Shown: positions 37,308-51,102, counted from the first letter of the stretch. The stretch is DNA of 64,000 nt from Algibacillus agarilyticus (GCF_003286125.1 NZ_QMED01000006.1:62001-126000); one strand, 5' to 3'. Program-made: numbers and translations. Notes: generated from the letters alone by a model not told the origin.

Positions 37308-38351
37308 TTAAGCCGCTACAATTTTAGATGTTAATTTGATCAATCGAGGATCAGCACCAAAAAGTAAACAGCAATGCGCTAGCAACGTGTAAGGATTTTT
37401 TATACCCGAGGTTTTATATTGCATATCAAAGTGCGCAAGCGACATTAAAATAGTCTCGAGCGTTGGCAAATCAAGACGTTGTAATGCTTGTTTATAAGCG
37501 GCCTGCTTTTGTTGCCAGATGCGTAAGCTTTTAAAGGTAGCCTCTATACTTTGGCCTTGTTGTTTAGCCAGTTGTAATTGCGTTAAAGTATCAGCTTCTT
37601 TTTGTAAAGCCCAGCTGATGATCACCGGCTCTAACTCTTCACCTTCTAAGCGTTGCAATATATGCATTGCTTGTTCAAATTTACCCTCAAGTAAATCATC
37701 AACCAATTGAAAAACCGTAAAACGGGATTGGTCAGAAACAGCATGACGTATTTCTTTTACATCAATTTCTTGATTTGGAAATATCAAACTAAGCCGGGTG
37801 ATCTCTTGTGATGCACTGAGTAAATTACCTTCAAATAAATGCGCTAATAACCCAATCGCATTATGCGTAATATTCAACCCTTGCTGTTGGCATTGTTGCC
37901 TTAACCAATTAGGAAGTTGTTCACGCTCAATATCGTAAACAGGAATATACCAAGCCGTTTTATCTAACAACTTAAACCACTTGCTATTGGTTTGCTCACG
38001 CCCTAACTTGCCGCCCCACAATAATAAGATATGTTCGTTATCAGCAAGTTCAGCCCAGGCTTGCAGTATTTTGCTGCCTTCACGCCCCGGTTTAGCGGTT
38101 GGAATTTCCAATTCAATTAATTTTTTTGTCGCGAATAATGATAACGCTTGAGCTTCATCTAGTAATAACTGCCAATTAAATTGATTATCATGCGTCCAAC
38201 GCACTCGTTCTTCACATCCCTGCTCTTTAGCCACCTGTCGGATACGATCTAGCGCACTTTGTAACTGAAAAGGCTCATCACCAAATACCATAATTACATT
38301 GGGTAATGATTGTTTTAATTGCTTTTCAAGTTGGTTAAAGTAGATCCGCAT
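37308..38351 (-). CDS. holA: DNA polymerase III delta subunit HolA
   Basis: This 347-residue clamp-loader subunit opens the beta sliding clamp. The N-terminal region VIMVFGDEPFQLQSALDRIR and the helical C-terminal domain (FQLVDDLLEGKFEQAMHIL, then PVIISWALQKEADTL) fit HolA. Like other delta subunits it lacks a working Walker A. It lies between lptE (8-base gap) and nadD, as in E. coli. Confidence 0.95.
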   Translation of the reverse strand: MRIYFNQLEKQLKQSLPNVIMVFGDEPFQLQSALDRIRQVAKEQGCEERVRWTHDNQFNWQLLLDEAQALSLFATKKLIELEIPTAKPGREGSKILQAWAELADNEHILLLWGGKLGREQTNSKWFKLLDKTAWYIPVYDIEREQLPNWLRQQCQQQGLNITHNAIGLLAHLFEGNLLSASQEITRLSLIFPNQEIDVKEIRHAVSDQSRFTVFQLVDDLLEGKFEQAMHILQRLEGEELEPVIISWALQKEADTLTQLQLAKQQGQSIEATFKSLRIWQQKQAAYKQALQRLDLPTLETILMSLAHFDMQYKTSGIKNPYTLLAHCCLLFGADPRLIKLTSKIVAA

Positions 38352-38359
38352 AAAATGCC

Positions 38360-38860
38360 TTAATAAAACCGGACTGAAGAAAGTTGACGAACAATACGAT
38401 CGGCCGCATCTATTCTCATTTCTTGTAAAATAAGATCGCGTTCACGGTTTTTAGCTAATACAGCGTTAGGATTATCTTGGTAGTCTCTTAGAATTTCAAT
38501 GGTATAACGTTGCTCAGGATGCGGCGCTAAATGAACAGCAAATGTCACTTTATAAATCAGTTCATACTCTGCCACTTGACCATTCGGAAACAAAGAAAGC
38601 GTACGGCGATCTAAATGTTCGTTAACAATATCAAGATTGGCACATGATTCTGGCTGATCCACCGCAACACTATTTTGCTTAAGTCTTTTAGTTAAAGATT
38701 TAGCCAACAAGTTTTCACTGGGTGTGTTTAAGCAGATGCTTTTCAAATAAATAGGAATTTGATAACTACCACGTAATTGAAAACCACAAGAAACAACTAA
38801 ACCCATTAGCAGTACCGTGCTAATGAGTTTAGCATTATAAGCCATTGCAAAAAGCGGCAT
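38360..38860 (-). CDS. lptE: LPS assembly lipoprotein LptE
   Basis: LptE plugs the LptD barrel and helps place lipopolysaccharide in the outer leaflet. The 166-residue product has a signal peptide with lipobox VVSC followed by GFQLRGSYQIP, the classic LptE start. The ATG at 38860 directly abuts the leuS stop; a second ATG five codons later is equally possible, and neither has a good ribosome site. Position between leuS and holA supports the call. Confidence 0.94.
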   Translation of the reverse strand: MPLFAMAYNAKLISTVLLMGLVVSCGFQLRGSYQIPIYLKSICLNTPSENLLAKSLTKRLKQNSVAVDQPESCANLDIVNEHLDRRTLSLFPNGQVAEYELIYKVTFAVHLAPHPEQRYTIEILRDYQDNPNAVLAKNRERDLILQEMRIDAADRIVRQLSSVRFY

Positions 38861-41767
<2,907 letters not shown>

Positions 41768-42241
41768 ATGAGTGAATTAAATACTTATCAAAAATTAATA
41801 CAAAAATTCGACAATTGGCTAAATGATATAGAGCAACACGAAGTTAAAGACATTGTCGAGGGTATCGACTTGCTTAAAGACTGGGCCCAAACAGGGATCA
41901 GTGTAAACACCGAAGATGCACAAGAACAAGTTAAGTGGCTACAACGTGATTTATTGACTTTTTATCAAGATTATCGAGCCGAATTAAAAGAATCTGCTTA
42001 TGTAAGATCGTTAAATGATCACTTATGGCATACCCTCGCACAAATAACAGATAACACCCAATTAGAATGGCGCAACTTAGCCAGTGATTTTCAGCATGAT
42101 GGTATTTATAGTGCGGGTGAAGAAATAGCCATTGGAGAGCTCCAATGTCAACACTGTGCCGCCACTAAAACCATTGAATATGTGCAAAAGCTAGCACCAT
42201 GTGCAAATTGTAATCATCAGCACTACATCAAAACCAACTAG
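41768..42241 (+). CDS. Zinc-ribbon protein of the DUF1451 (YbeL) family
   Basis: A 157-residue cytoplasmic protein with a helical N-terminal part and a C-terminal zinc ribbon (LQCQHC, then APCANCNH) giving four cysteine ligands. The family matches E. coli YbeL, also found near leuS and lptE; its function is not established. GAGGG lies about 10 bases before the ATG. It is divergent from leuS and convergent with lnt. Confidence 0.88.
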   Translation: MSELNTYQKLIQKFDNWLNDIEQHEVKDIVEGIDLLKDWAQTGISVNTEDAQEQVKWLQRDLLTFYQDYRAELKESAYVRSLNDHLWHTLAQITDNTQLEWRNLASDFQHDGIYSAGEEIAIGELQCQHCAATKTIEYVQKLAPCANCNHQHYIKTN

Positions 42242-42282
42242 CCTATAGAAAAATCGAAACAAGTAGCCTGATCGGGTTTAGC

Positions 42283-43821
42283 CTAACCGCAGCGTTTTGC
42301 TATGTGATTTTTATACCTAAACCCAACATACAAAAAGGCAATACAGATAAAGAGGTATATAGGGTTATTTCCCCAAACGGTATAAGGCGTTTGGCTACGT
42401 GAAATAGGTAATTTATATTGTAAAACCGATTCTTCAAACTGCGGAGCCTTTGCAACGATACCGCCCGTTTCATCAGCGATAGCCGTTAAGCCATTATTAG
42501 TGACTCTAACAACAGGTAGTGCAAATTCTAAAGCTCGCATACGCGCTATTTGTAAATGCTGATGCGGGCCAACGGAATGGCCAAACCAAGCATCATTGCT
42601 CACGGTTAAAATAAAATCAGTTTCGGAAGTAATGTTAGCTCTAATTTGTTCTGGAAAAACAATTTCATAACAAATAGCTGATAAAATAGAAAAACCATTG
42701 GCTACAATATTGGGTTGTACATAGTCACCACGTTTAAACGAAGAGTGCGGTAAATCAAATAAAGGCGCGATAGGCCGCAATAATTCTTGAAAAGGGACAA
42801 ACTCACCTATAGGCAATAAGTGATGTTTTGAATAACGATTAGGGTGATTATAGGTATACTGAGTTGAGCTCGCATTAGGATCGGCTTTTCCAAGTACTAT
42901 CAAACTATTAAAATAGTTTTCACTATCAAAATTATAATCGACAACCCCCGTGATCAACGCTGAATTTTGATAGCCAAGTGCATTGTCAATCGATACTAAA
43001 TAATCTTCCGCATGCTTTTCAATAACTGGGACAGCCGCTTCAGGCCAAATAATAATATCGGAACTATTGTAATAGGGCCGACTTAAATCTCGATACTTAT
43101 TCATCGTTGGCCACATTTTTTCTGGCATCCAACGGTTTTCTTGCTTAATGTTACCTTGTACTAGCGTGACATTAGCATGCTTAATGACCCCTTCTTGCCA
43201 ATTGATCAATTGCATGAGCGGTATCAGGGTTAAACTGACTAATACGACTATTGCGCCTTGTTTATACTGCAAACGACATAGTAATAAAACAACCACGGCA
43301 ACCAATAAAATGAGAACAAAACTAGTCCCGTATTCGCCAATTAAAGGCGCAAAAACCTGCATAGGGCTGTCTAATTGACTGTAGCCAACAGATAACCAAG
43401 GAAATCCGGTGAAAAACCAACTTCGCAACCATTCAAATAACGCAAAAGAAAAGGGGAAAAAGGCAACACGACTGGCAAAAAAATAAGGGCTAAAGCGACA
43501 CGATAACCACGTTGCGCCCGCAAAAAACAAAGCTAAATATAAGCTCAACACTAACATGAGTGCTAATGTGACCAACAAAGGCAAGCCGCCAAACTGATCT
43601 AAACTTATATGCACCCAGCTAATACCAGAAGCAAACCAACCTAAACCAAAAGCCAATCCCGCTTTAAAACCAGACAATGTTGGCCACTTTTCAATAGCAA
43701 AAAGTAAAATAAAAAACTGTACAAAAGGTAAAAACCAAACATCGTGTGGAGAAAACGCAAAAGGGCTTAATACACCAACAATAATGAGTAAGGGTAAAAG
43801 CCAATTTGGATGGAATTTCAT
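42283..43821 (-). CDS. lnt: Apolipoprotein N-acyltransferase Lnt
   Basis: An inner-membrane enzyme that adds the third acyl chain to lipoproteins. The 512-residue protein has N-terminal membrane helices (about 1-215) and a periplasmic nitrilase domain. The catalytic triad is visible as Glu in IIWPEAAVP, Lys in RYSKHHLLPIGEFVP and Cys in LSAICYEIVFPE. It follows corC by 60 bases as the last gene of the miaB-ybeZ-ybeY-corC-lnt series. The several lipoproteins in this window would be substrates. Confidence 0.97.
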   Translation of the reverse strand: MKFHPNWLLPLLIIVGVLSPFAFSPHDVWFLPFVQFFILLFAIEKWPTLSGFKAGLAFGLGWFASGISWVHISLDQFGGLPLLVTLALMLVLSLYLALFFAGATWLSCRFSPYFFASRVAFFPFSFALFEWLRSWFFTGFPWLSVGYSQLDSPMQVFAPLIGEYGTSFVLILLVAVVVLLLCRLQYKQGAIVVLVSLTLIPLMQLINWQEGVIKHANVTLVQGNIKQENRWMPEKMWPTMNKYRDLSRPYYNSSDIIIWPEAAVPVIEKHAEDYLVSIDNALGYQNSALITGVVDYNFDSENYFNSLIVLGKADPNASSTQYTYNHPNRYSKHHLLPIGEFVPFQELLRPIAPLFDLPHSSFKRGDYVQPNIVANGFSILSAICYEIVFPEQIRANITSETDFILTVSNDAWFGHSVGPHQHLQIARMRALEFALPVVRVTNNGLTAIADETGGIVAKAPQFEESVLQYKLPISRSQTPYTVWGNNPIYLFICIAFLYVGFRYKNHIAKRCG

Positions 43822-43881
43822 GTGTTAACGCTCAAATACATTATCAATTAAGATAAAAACACTTAAAATAAAAATCATGTA

Positions 43882-44763
43882 TTAGTTCTCTTCTGCGCAG
43901 CCCTGGCTCGTTTTGGGTGCAGTCACTTGTAATTGCAAAATACGACGCGAATCCGCATTAGTCACTTTAAATTGATAACCTAAAATTTCGGTAATTTCGC
44001 CCCGTTCAGGTAAATAGCCAAAACTATGCACCACCATGCCACCAATGGTATCAGCGTCATCATCTAAGAAACTTTCAGAAAAATAGGTATTAAATTCTTC
44101 AATGGTTGTTAATGCCGCCACAGAAAATAAACGATCACCCACTTTGCGTATGTCATCTGGGTCTGGGTCTTCAACGTCATGTTCGTCTTCAATATCACCC
44201 ACAATTAGCTCTAAAATATCTTCAATTGTTACGAGCCCTGAAACACCACCAAATTCGTCAACAACAACGGCCATGTGCGAATGTTTGGCTTTAAATTCGT
44301 TAAGCATGGCATCAACGCGCTTACTTTCAGGCACAATAACAGCTGGGCGTAATAAATTAGCGATCGCGACATCGTCACTTTCTTGCTTAAATCCGTAAGG
44401 TAATAAATCTTTTGCGAGTAAAAAACCTTCAACATGATCTTTATCTTCACTCACAACCGGAAAACGCGAGTGCGCAGATTTAATAATTATCGGTAAAAAT
44501 TCATCGACAGATTGGCTTAAATTAATTGTCACCATCTGTGAGCGTGGGATCATGATATCGCGAACACGCATTTCAGATATATCTAAAACGCCATCGATCA
44601 TCAGTTTTGTTTCGTTATCGATTACTGATCGTTCAGTAGCAACACCAAAGATTTCTTGTAAATCTTCTTTATTTTTAGGTTCTCCAGCAAAAATTTGGCC
44701 AATTTTTTCTAACCAAGTTTTCTGAGAAGAACCGTTGCTAGAGTGAGGGTTATCTTCGCTCAT
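43882..44763 (-). CDS. corC: CorC/YbeX CBS-domain transporter-associated protein
   Basis: A 293-residue cytoplasmic protein with paired CBS domains (VRDIMIPRSQMVTI...; LLRPAVIVPESKRVDAML...MAVVVDEFGGVSGLVTIEDILE) and a C-terminal CorC/HlyC domain. The family is tied to magnesium and cobalt efflux. It is the fourth gene of the miaB-to-lnt run, after a 131-base gap, so an internal promoter is possible. Confidence 0.95.
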   Translation of the reverse strand: MSEDNPHSSNGSSQKTWLEKIGQIFAGEPKNKEDLQEIFGVATERSVIDNETKLMIDGVLDISEMRVRDIMIPRSQMVTINLSQSVDEFLPIIIKSAHSRFPVVSEDKDHVEGFLLAKDLLPYGFKQESDDVAIANLLRPAVIVPESKRVDAMLNEFKAKHSHMAVVVDEFGGVSGLVTIEDILELIVGDIEDEHDVEDPDPDDIRKVGDRLFSVAALTTIEEFNTYFSESFLDDDADTIGGMVVHSFGYLPERGEITEILGYQFKVTNADSRRILQLQVTAPKTSQGCAEEN

Positions 44764-44894
44764 TGCGCCTCAATGTCTCCATTTATATTAATTAATTGTT
44801 TATATAACCCGTAATTAAAAGTAACAACAAGTCATATTTCATAAAATGAATATACTTATCGGTACTGACTCGCATTAATAAACGTTCTTTTTAG

Positions 44895-45359
44895 TTAAAG
44901 CTCATCATGTAAATAAGGGTCAACAATAGAAAAACAAGCTAAAATGTCACGTTCTTTTTGTTCCATCTGCTCTGCTTCGTGTTCTTCAATGTGATCATAG
45001 CCAAGTAAATGCAAACATCCGTGAATCACCATGTGCGCCCAATGTGCTTCTAGCGGCTTATCTTGCGCTATCGCTTCTTGTTTAACAACCTCAACACTGA
45101 TAATTAAATCACCTAATAAAGGCAACTCAATTCCGGCAGGGCCTTCAAAAGGAAATGACAACACATTAGTCGGCTTATCTTTACCTCGGTACTGCGCATT
45201 TAAAGACTGGCTTTCAGTATTTTCAACTAATCGAATGGTTAATTCGATATCTCGTGTTATAGATTCAGCATCAAGAACCGCTACCACCCATTTTTCAAAT
45301 TGCTCAAACTGAGGAATAGAGGAAAATTCACCCGCAATTTGTAAATCTAAATCAAGCAT
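44895..45359 (-). CDS. ybeY: Endoribonuclease YbeY
   Basis: A 154-residue zinc-dependent RNase acting in 16S rRNA 3' maturation and ribosome quality control. The metal site [11 protein letters not shown] gives the three His ligands, and TNVLSFPFE is the conserved strand. Its start shares the final base of the ybeZ stop, indicating coupling. Confidence 0.97.
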   Translation of the reverse strand: MLDLDLQIAGEFSSIPQFEQFEKWVVAVLDAESITRDIELTIRLVENTESQSLNAQYRGKDKPTNVLSFPFEGPAGIELPLLGDLIISVEVVKQEAIAQDKPLEAHWAHMVIHGCLHLLGYDHIEEHEAEQMEQKERDILACFSIVDPYLHDEL

Positions 45360-46417
45360 TAGGCTTTGCCTGCAGCCAAATAAGCTTGTTTTTCAGCTTC
45401 TCTGGCTTGTGCTTTTTCAACTTGCTCACGTTGATCTTTTTCATCCCACTTGTCATACGCAACCACAATACGCTGCACAACAGGGTGCCTTACAACATCA
45501 TGAGATTGGAAAAAATTAAAGCTAATATCTTCAACATCTTGTAAAACTTCAATAGCATGGCGTAAACCAGAACGCGCCCCTCGAGGTAAATCAATTTGCG
45601 TCACATCACCGGTTATAACCGCTTTAGAGTTAAACCCAATACGCGTTAAAAACATTTTCATTTGCTCTAACGTCGTATTCTGGCTTTCATCCAAAATGAT
45701 AAATGCATCATTTAACGTTCGGCCACGCATATAAGCCAGTGGGGCTATTTCAATAATATTGCGTTCAATTAAACGCTCAACTTTTTCAAAGCCTAGCATT
45801 TCAAATAATGCGTCATAAAGGGGGCGTAAATAAGGATCGACTTTTTGTGATAAATCACCCGGTAAAAAACCTAACTTCTCACCCGCTTCAACAGCAGGTC
45901 GAGTTAATAAAATACGTCGGACGTCTTGACGCTCTAAAGCATCAACGGCACAGGCAACGGCAAGGTATGTTTTACCCGTACCCGCAGGGCCTACACCAAA
46001 CGTAATATCATGATTTAAGATATTGCTAACATATTGGCCTTGATTAGGGTTGCGGGGTTTAACAACACCACGTTTAGTTTTGATAAATGTTTCAGCACCA
46101 ACAAACTCTTCATCTTCAGATTGCTCAAGCACTTTTAAGGCCTGAATAGCCAAATGAATTTGTTCGGGCTTAATATCAGGTAATTGACCTTTAACTGGCT
46201 GAGTTTCTACGTATAAGCTTTTAAGTAAATCAGCAGTCGCGATAACCGTGTGGTGTTTACCTACAATTTTAAATTCATTTTGACGATAAGTAATTTCAAC
46301 ACCTAAACGACGACCAATGTGCTTCAAGTTATCGTCAAATGGCCCACACAAACAGGCCAAACGCTTGTTATCAGAAGGTTCTAAAAATAACGCTAATGTT
46401 TCTATTTTATGGGTCAA
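45359..46417 (-). CDS. ybeZ: PhoH-like ATPase YbeZ
   Basis: A 352-residue P-loop ATPase. Walker A is [14 protein letters not shown] and Walker B is [11 protein letters not shown]. The RTRPAV/GFLPGDL region (here [20 protein letters not shown]) is diagnostic of PhoH-type proteins, thought to work with YbeY in RNA metabolism. It follows miaB by 11 bases and overlaps ybeY. Confidence 0.96.
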   Translation of the reverse strand: MTHKIETLALFLEPSDNKRLACLCGPFDDNLKHIGRRLGVEITYRQNEFKIVGKHHTVIATADLLKSLYVETQPVKGQLPDIKPEQIHLAIQALKVLEQSEDEEFVGAETFIKTKRGVVKPRNPNQGQYVSNILNHDITFGVGPAGTGKTYLAVACAVDALERQDVRRILLTRPAVEAGEKLGFLPGDLSQKVDPYLRPLYDALFEMLGFEKVERLIERNIIEIAPLAYMRGRTLNDAFIILDESQNTTLEQMKMFLTRIGFNSKAVITGDVTQIDLPRGARSGLRHAIEVLQDVEDISFNFFQSHDVVRHPVVQRIVVAYDKWDEKDQREQVEKAQAREAEKQAYLAAGKA

Positions 46418-46428
46418 AATATACTCTT

Positions 46429-47862
46429 TTATATAGAAGGGTTATAAACCGTTGCGCCATGGGCGCCTTCAGACTCAGGTGAACGAGCTAGTATTTCAGA
46501 AGGAGCAACCGCTACACGCAAATTCATTTCATCTTCACCACGAATAAACTCACCACGTAAAGAATTAGAAAAGACATCGACAATTTTCACATCAACAAAT
46601 TGGCCAATCACGTGGTGAGGCGCTTCAAAGTTGACGACTCGATTATTTTCAGTACGACCGCGCAATTCCATTGGATTTTTCTTAGATGGACCTTCAACAA
46701 GAATACGCTGTTCAGTATCAAGCATTTTTCTAGCTATATCTTGCGACTGCTGATTAATTCGTTGTTGTAATAGGTATAAACGTTGTTTTTTCTCGCTTTC
46801 TTCAACATCATCCGGTAAATCAGCTGCTGGTGTGCCTGGGCGTGCGCTATAAATAAAGCTAAAGCTCATATCAAAGCCCACCGAACTGATTAAATCCATA
46901 GTCGCTTCAAAATCGGCTTTGGTTTCACCCGGAAAACCAATAATAAAGTCAGACGACATACATAAATTAGGTCTCACTTTACGCAATTTTCGAATTTTAG
47001 ATTTGTATTCGATTGCGGTATGGCCACGTTTCATCATGGTTAAAATACGATCAGCCCCCGATTGAACAGGCAAATGTAAATGATCAACTAATTCAGGGAT
47101 CGTCGCATAAGCTTCAATAATATCGTCGGTAAATTCAACCGGATGAGAAGTTGTATAACGAATGCGGTCAATACCATCAATCGAAGCAACTAAATGTAAT
47201 AATTCAGAGAAATGACATTCAGAGCCATCATCTTGATCGTAACGATAAGCATTTACATTCTGCCCAAGCAAGTTAACTTCACGTACGCCTTGCTCTGCTA
47301 ATTGGGCAATTTCGTAAAGCACATCATCAACCGGACGAGAGACTTCTTCACCACGGGTGTATGGAACAACACAGAAAGTACAATACTTCGAACAACCTTC
47401 CATGATAGATACAAACGCACTAGGCCCTTCAGACTTAGGCTCGGGTAAATGATCAAATTTTTCAATTTCAGGAAAACTAATATCGACAATTGAAGTATCG
47501 TTTCCTTTAACTTGATTTATCATTTCAGGTAAACGATGTAATGTTTGTGGACCAAACACAATATCAACAAATGGCGCACGTTGACGGATAACATCACCTT
47601 CTTGTGAAGCGACACAGCCACCAACACCAATAACCAGATCAGGTTTTGCATCTTTCAGGTTTTTCCAACGGCCAAGCTGGTGGAATACTTTTTCTTGTGC
47701 TTTTTCACGAATAGAGCAAGTGTTTAATAATATAACATCTGCGTCTTCTGCTTCTTCTGCTAATTTAAAACCGTGGGTTGAATCTAATAACTCCGCCATC
47801 TTTTGCGAGTCATACTCGTTCATCTGACAGCCCCAAGTTTTAATGAAAAGTTTTTTACTCAT
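46429..47862 (-). CDS. miaB: tRNA-2-methylthio-N6-dimethylallyladenosine synthase MiaB
   Basis: A radical-SAM methylthiotransferase of 477 residues modifying A37 of tRNAs. The N-terminal cluster cysteines are in [19 protein letters not shown] and GVGGCVASQ. The radical-SAM CxxxCxxC is in [19 protein letters not shown], and a C-terminal TRAM domain closes the protein. It begins the leftward ybeZ-ybeY-corC-lnt run. The nearby ubiF and Gln/Leu/Met tRNA genes match the E. coli neighbourhood. Confidence 0.98.
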   Translation of the reverse strand: MSKKLFIKTWGCQMNEYDSQKMAELLDSTHGFKLAEEAEDADVILLNTCSIREKAQEKVFHQLGRWKNLKDAKPDLVIGVGGCVASQEGDVIRQRAPFVDIVFGPQTLHRLPEMINQVKGNDTSIVDISFPEIEKFDHLPEPKSEGPSAFVSIMEGCSKYCTFCVVPYTRGEEVSRPVDDVLYEIAQLAEQGVREVNLLGQNVNAYRYDQDDGSECHFSELLHLVASIDGIDRIRYTTSHPVEFTDDIIEAYATIPELVDHLHLPVQSGADRILTMMKRGHTAIEYKSKIRKLRKVRPNLCMSSDFIIGFPGETKADFEATMDLISSVGFDMSFSFIYSARPGTPAADLPDDVEESEKKQRLYLLQQRINQQSQDIARKMLDTEQRILVEGPSKKNPMELRGRTENNRVVNFEAPHHVIGQFVDVKIVDVFSNSLRGEFIRGEDEMNLRVAVAPSEILARSPESEGAHGATVYNPSI

Positions 47863-48018
47863 TCAATCGCCCAAAAAATAACCAAAACCAAATTATAAGC
47901 CGCGTATTGTACCTAGATAAAACCCCGCTGACCATGCTCTAGGCAGAATATTTAAGCACTGACAAAACGAAATAGATATATAGCGAGATGAATGACAAGT
48001 AATGGGGAAATAACGAGA

Positions 48019-48243
48019 TATAGTCTTCTCGCTCAGGTTTTATGGTTCATTGTCAGCGCTTACTCACCCAATCACATAATAGAGCATATGCTCATGGCGT
48101 CTGGAAGCTTGCCTGCATGGATGCAGGTAAGGGGCGAGAGCAGGACGCGGTAGCTTTGACTGCTTTGCTTACATGGATGTAAGTACTTCGGTTTCGTCTG
48201 GAACTAGAAACCTGCCCCCTAAAACCCGATCGCTTTGACTATA
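48019..48243 (+). repeat. Family B repeat, expanded copy 3 (225 bp)
   Basis: The outer parts match copies 1 and 2, including the TATAGTC and GACTATA ends and the GAGCATATGCTC palindrome. About 96 bases are added in the right half. The added part carries two hairpins with the same centre, CCTGCATGGATGCAGG (48112-48127) and CTTACATGGATGTAAG (48168-48183), and the module GCGAGAGCAGGACGCGG. That module also appears in family C on the minus strand. The element lies in the 411-base gap between miaB and the sensor gene; the rest of the gap holds only the miaB upstream region. Confidence 0.85.
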
Positions 48244-48273
48244 CAAAAATCAATTAGTCGCTGTTTTCGCTTA

Positions 48274-51102
48274 TTACATTTGACTTATTTTGGTATGGAT
48301 CGCAAGCGTAATCGAGTTCCCATGCGATTTACGGCGACTAAACTCCAGTCGAGATTGATATTTATCAGCGATCTGCTTGAGTAAAAGCATGCCCACATCA
48401 ATATTTATATGGGTGTTTAATTTAGAAAAGTTGGCACCATCATCATGGCAAATCAACCAAATTTTTTCATTGTAATAACGCAAAACAAGATCAATATTTC
48501 GACTTCGTGCTTCAAATATAGACAGATGCGCGATCTCATATAATGCTCTATATATATCCGCTTGCATTTCATATTCTAAAGATTCAGGTAAAGTGACCTG
48601 TGCATTCACTTTGCAGTTAAACTCGCGCTCTAAATAATCCACTAAAATAGGAACCGCCGTTTCGATACTGCGGCTACCTATAGTATCAGGCACCCCTTGC
48701 CTATTTTTAATGGCTAATTGCTGTAAAGAAACCTGAGTTAGCTCCGCTATTTGAGCTAAAGTATCTTCGTTTATCGGCTCTTCAGTTAAGGCTTTAATTT
48801 GTTTTAAGTTCAAATTAATCAACGAATCTGTTTTTTGTTTCAGCAATAATTCGCTATGAATTAATTTTTTTGCGCTGCGTAAACTATGTGCTCGCACATT
48901 GAAATACCAGATTGCCGAAACCAACATGGCAAATATAGCCCCAGCATAAATAAATAAACTGAGCTTACTTAAATACCATAAAGGCTGTACTGTGATTTTA
49001 AAAAGTACATCTTTTGCACTCCAGTAACCTAACGAGTCAGTCCCTTGAATTTCTAGAATATGCTCACCGCTTTCTAAACCAGTCAACGACAACGTGTTAC
49101 CCGCAATAATTTGCCATTTATTTTGGCCAATGCGATATCTAAATTTATGATTGCCTAAATTTCTAAAATCGAGCACCGCTAAACGTAAACTGATTAGTTC
49201 TTTGCTAGATTCTAGAAAAACATCATTAACATTGTATTCTATACCTCGTATGGTTGTAACCGATGAAACAATCACATTAGGGTTACTTGCCGATTGAGAT
49301 GCAATCGGTAATCTTATTAATCCTCGCATTGTTGGCACATAAAGCATGTTATCCACAATAGCGACGCTGGCATTTACATCCCAGTTTTCCGTATTATTCA
49401 CAAGGTGTACTTCATCAATCATCGTATTAACACGGTATAAACCACTTTGCGTACTAACCCATAAATCATTATCTTTTAGCGTAAACCCATATACCACCTT
49501 ACCCGCCAAAAATTGATTAATGATCTTACCTTCATGATCTAATACCAAAACACCATCACCTAACGTGCCGACATACATTTTTTGATAACTTTCAGTGATA
49601 CAAATATATTTATACGTAGTGGGTAAAGATAAAACCTGTAATGCCGAACGATTATTACGATCTAAAACAAGGCCTTGTGAGGTGGCATACCAAAATCGAT
49701 TACGCTCATCTTTATAAATATCGATGATCTCATTGGCTGGCAATTGATGCGTTTCTCGATTGATTGGGCTTAACCATTTTGCCGAATTGAGGTCATAACG
49801 CAAGATCCCGCGATGATTTGAACCGACATACAATATATCATCGGTGATCATGCCCGTTAAATAGACATCACTTGGGGTCGCATCTATTTTTAATAACACT
49901 TTAGTTTCAAGCGAAAAAGTATAAACGCCATCAAACGTAATGATATAAAACAACCCTTCCCACATTAATATTTTCGCAATGCGCTTAGCATAAGGCGTCG
50001 GTAATTGCGCATTGAGCAACGGCATTGCTTGGCTCAATTTAGTTTGTGTATCAATTTGATATACCCCCGCACCATAAGAGCCTAGATACACTGAATGATC
50101 ATGTGTAAATAACGTCATATAATTATATTTGACGGGGTTATCATATTGAATATCTAAAGGTTCATATTGATCAGCCGTATATTTATACAAACCTGAATTA
50201 CCGGCGATCCATAAAACGGCATGCTCATCTTCAAATAGCGTATGCACAAAATCGCCTTGTGTGATCGGCACTGCATAAGATGAAGTAGCCGCGAGCGTTA
50301 GTTTTAATCTCGCTTGTAAAACATTATTTTCGGTAATTGTCCAAAAAAGCCGAGGATCTCGACTAGGGAGCATATTAAGAATGGGTTCGGCAGTTGCTAT
50401 ACAGATTGGGGAATTAGATTGCAGCTTGCAAAGTTGATCCAAGCTTGCGATAACAAGTTCATCATCAACTAAAATAGCGCTATTTATTGGCCCTGTATAA
50501 ACTCGCGTTAATTTTTCATTAAGCACTTGGTATATTTCAGTTCCTGAATAAATATAAGTCAATTTATCAGAGACTAATAGATGCCAATGCCCTTCAGGTA
50601 AGTCGACTGAACGAAAAGATTTATCATTCAATTGATAATAAAATAATTGAGACTTTGTTAACGCAAGTAATTGTTCTTGTTGTATAGCGACATATTCAAC
50701 ACTGTGCTGAACAATATCGTAAGACAAAAGTAATTCAGCCTGCCTAGATAGCACATCAACTTGCCAAACACCGGATTTTTCAGTCGCAACATAGACTTGA
50801 TTATTTAATGTCGCTATTTGGTGAGCCCAATCAAAAGGTCTATCAGGTAAAGCAGATAAAACATTCCTAATCTCGACGCCATCATATTGATATAAGCCCG
50901 ATTGACGAGCAAACCACATGGTGCCATTTTGATCTTGTTCGATATCATAGATATCTGAATAACTGAATAAGCGACTCTCTTGTGCGGTGCTACAGAATGA
51001 TAAAGTGGATAAAATGATAAATGTCAGGCACAAAAAAGCCTGACATAAAAAAGAATTTAACTTAGAAATTAATATTTCTGTGGTTGCGACTGCCGCACGC
51101 AA
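48274..51102 (-). CDS. Beta-propeller membrane sensor with degenerate kinase domain
   Basis: A large exported protein of about 940 residues with a signal-peptide-like start (FLCLTFIILSTLSFCSTAQES). Two-component-type propeller repeats follow (DIEQDQNGTMWFARQSGLYQYDG, DIYKDERNRFWYATSQGLVL), then a Y_Y_Y-like domain (LRLAVLDFRNLGNHKFRYRIG...LTGLESGEHILEIQGTD). A membrane helix lies near LFIYAGAIFAMLVSAIWYF. The cytoplasmic end resembles NarX-type kinases but has no phospho-acceptor His, no N-box Asn and only DDGANF of the ATP motifs. The start is unresolved: no ATG fits, and TTG at 51102 is a guess that overlaps the upstream gene. Confidence 0.8.
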   Translation of the reverse strand: MRAAVATTEILISKLNSFLCQAFLCLTFIILSTLSFCSTAQESRLFSYSDIYDIEQDQNGTMWFARQSGLYQYDGVEIRNVLSALPDRPFDWAHQIATLNNQVYVATEKSGVWQVDVLSRQAELLLSYDIVQHSVEYVAIQQEQLLALTKSQLFYYQLNDKSFRSVDLPEGHWHLLVSDKLTYIYSGTEIYQVLNEKLTRVYTGPINSAILVDDELVIASLDQLCKLQSNSPICIATAEPILNMLPSRDPRLFWTITENNVLQARLKLTLAATSSYAVPITQGDFVHTLFEDEHAVLWIAGNSGLYKYTADQYEPLDIQYDNPVKYNYMTLFTHDHSVYLGSYGAGVYQIDTQTKLSQAMPLLNAQLPTPYAKRIAKILMWEGLFYIITFDGVYTFSLETKVLLKIDATPSDVYLTGMITDDILYVGSNHRGILRYDLNSAKWLSPINRETHQLPANEIIDIYKDERNRFWYATSQGLVLDRNNRSALQVLSLPTTYKYICITESYQKMYVGTLGDGVLVLDHEGKIINQFLAGKVVYGFTLKDNDLWVSTQSGLYRVNTMIDEVHLVNNTENWDVNASVAIVDNMLYVPTMRGLIRLPIASQSASNPNVIVSSVTTIRGIEYNVNDVFLESSKELISLRLAVLDFRNLGNHKFRYRIGQNKWQIIAGNTLSLTGLESGEHILEIQGTDSLGYWSAKDVLFKITVQPLWYLSKLSLFIYAGAIFAMLVSAIWYFNVRAHSLRSAKKLIHSELLLKQKTDSLINLNLKQIKALTEEPINEDTLAQIAELTQVSLQQLAIKNRQGVPDTIGSRSIETAVPILVDYLEREFNCKVNAQVTLPESLEYEMQADIYRALYEIAHLSIFEARSRNIDLVLRYYNEKIWLICHDDGANFSKLNTHINIDVGMLLLKQIADKYQSRLEFSRRKSHGNSITLAIHTKISQM
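51021..51046 (-). terminator. Hairpin at the 5' end of the sensor frame
   Basis: ATGTCAGGC and GCCTGACAT are perfect 9-base arms around an eight-base A-rich loop. It begins 16 bases after the stop of the upstream small gene, so it could terminate that transcript. It also lies within the signal-peptide codons of the sensor frame and could control sensor expression. Confidence 0.6.
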
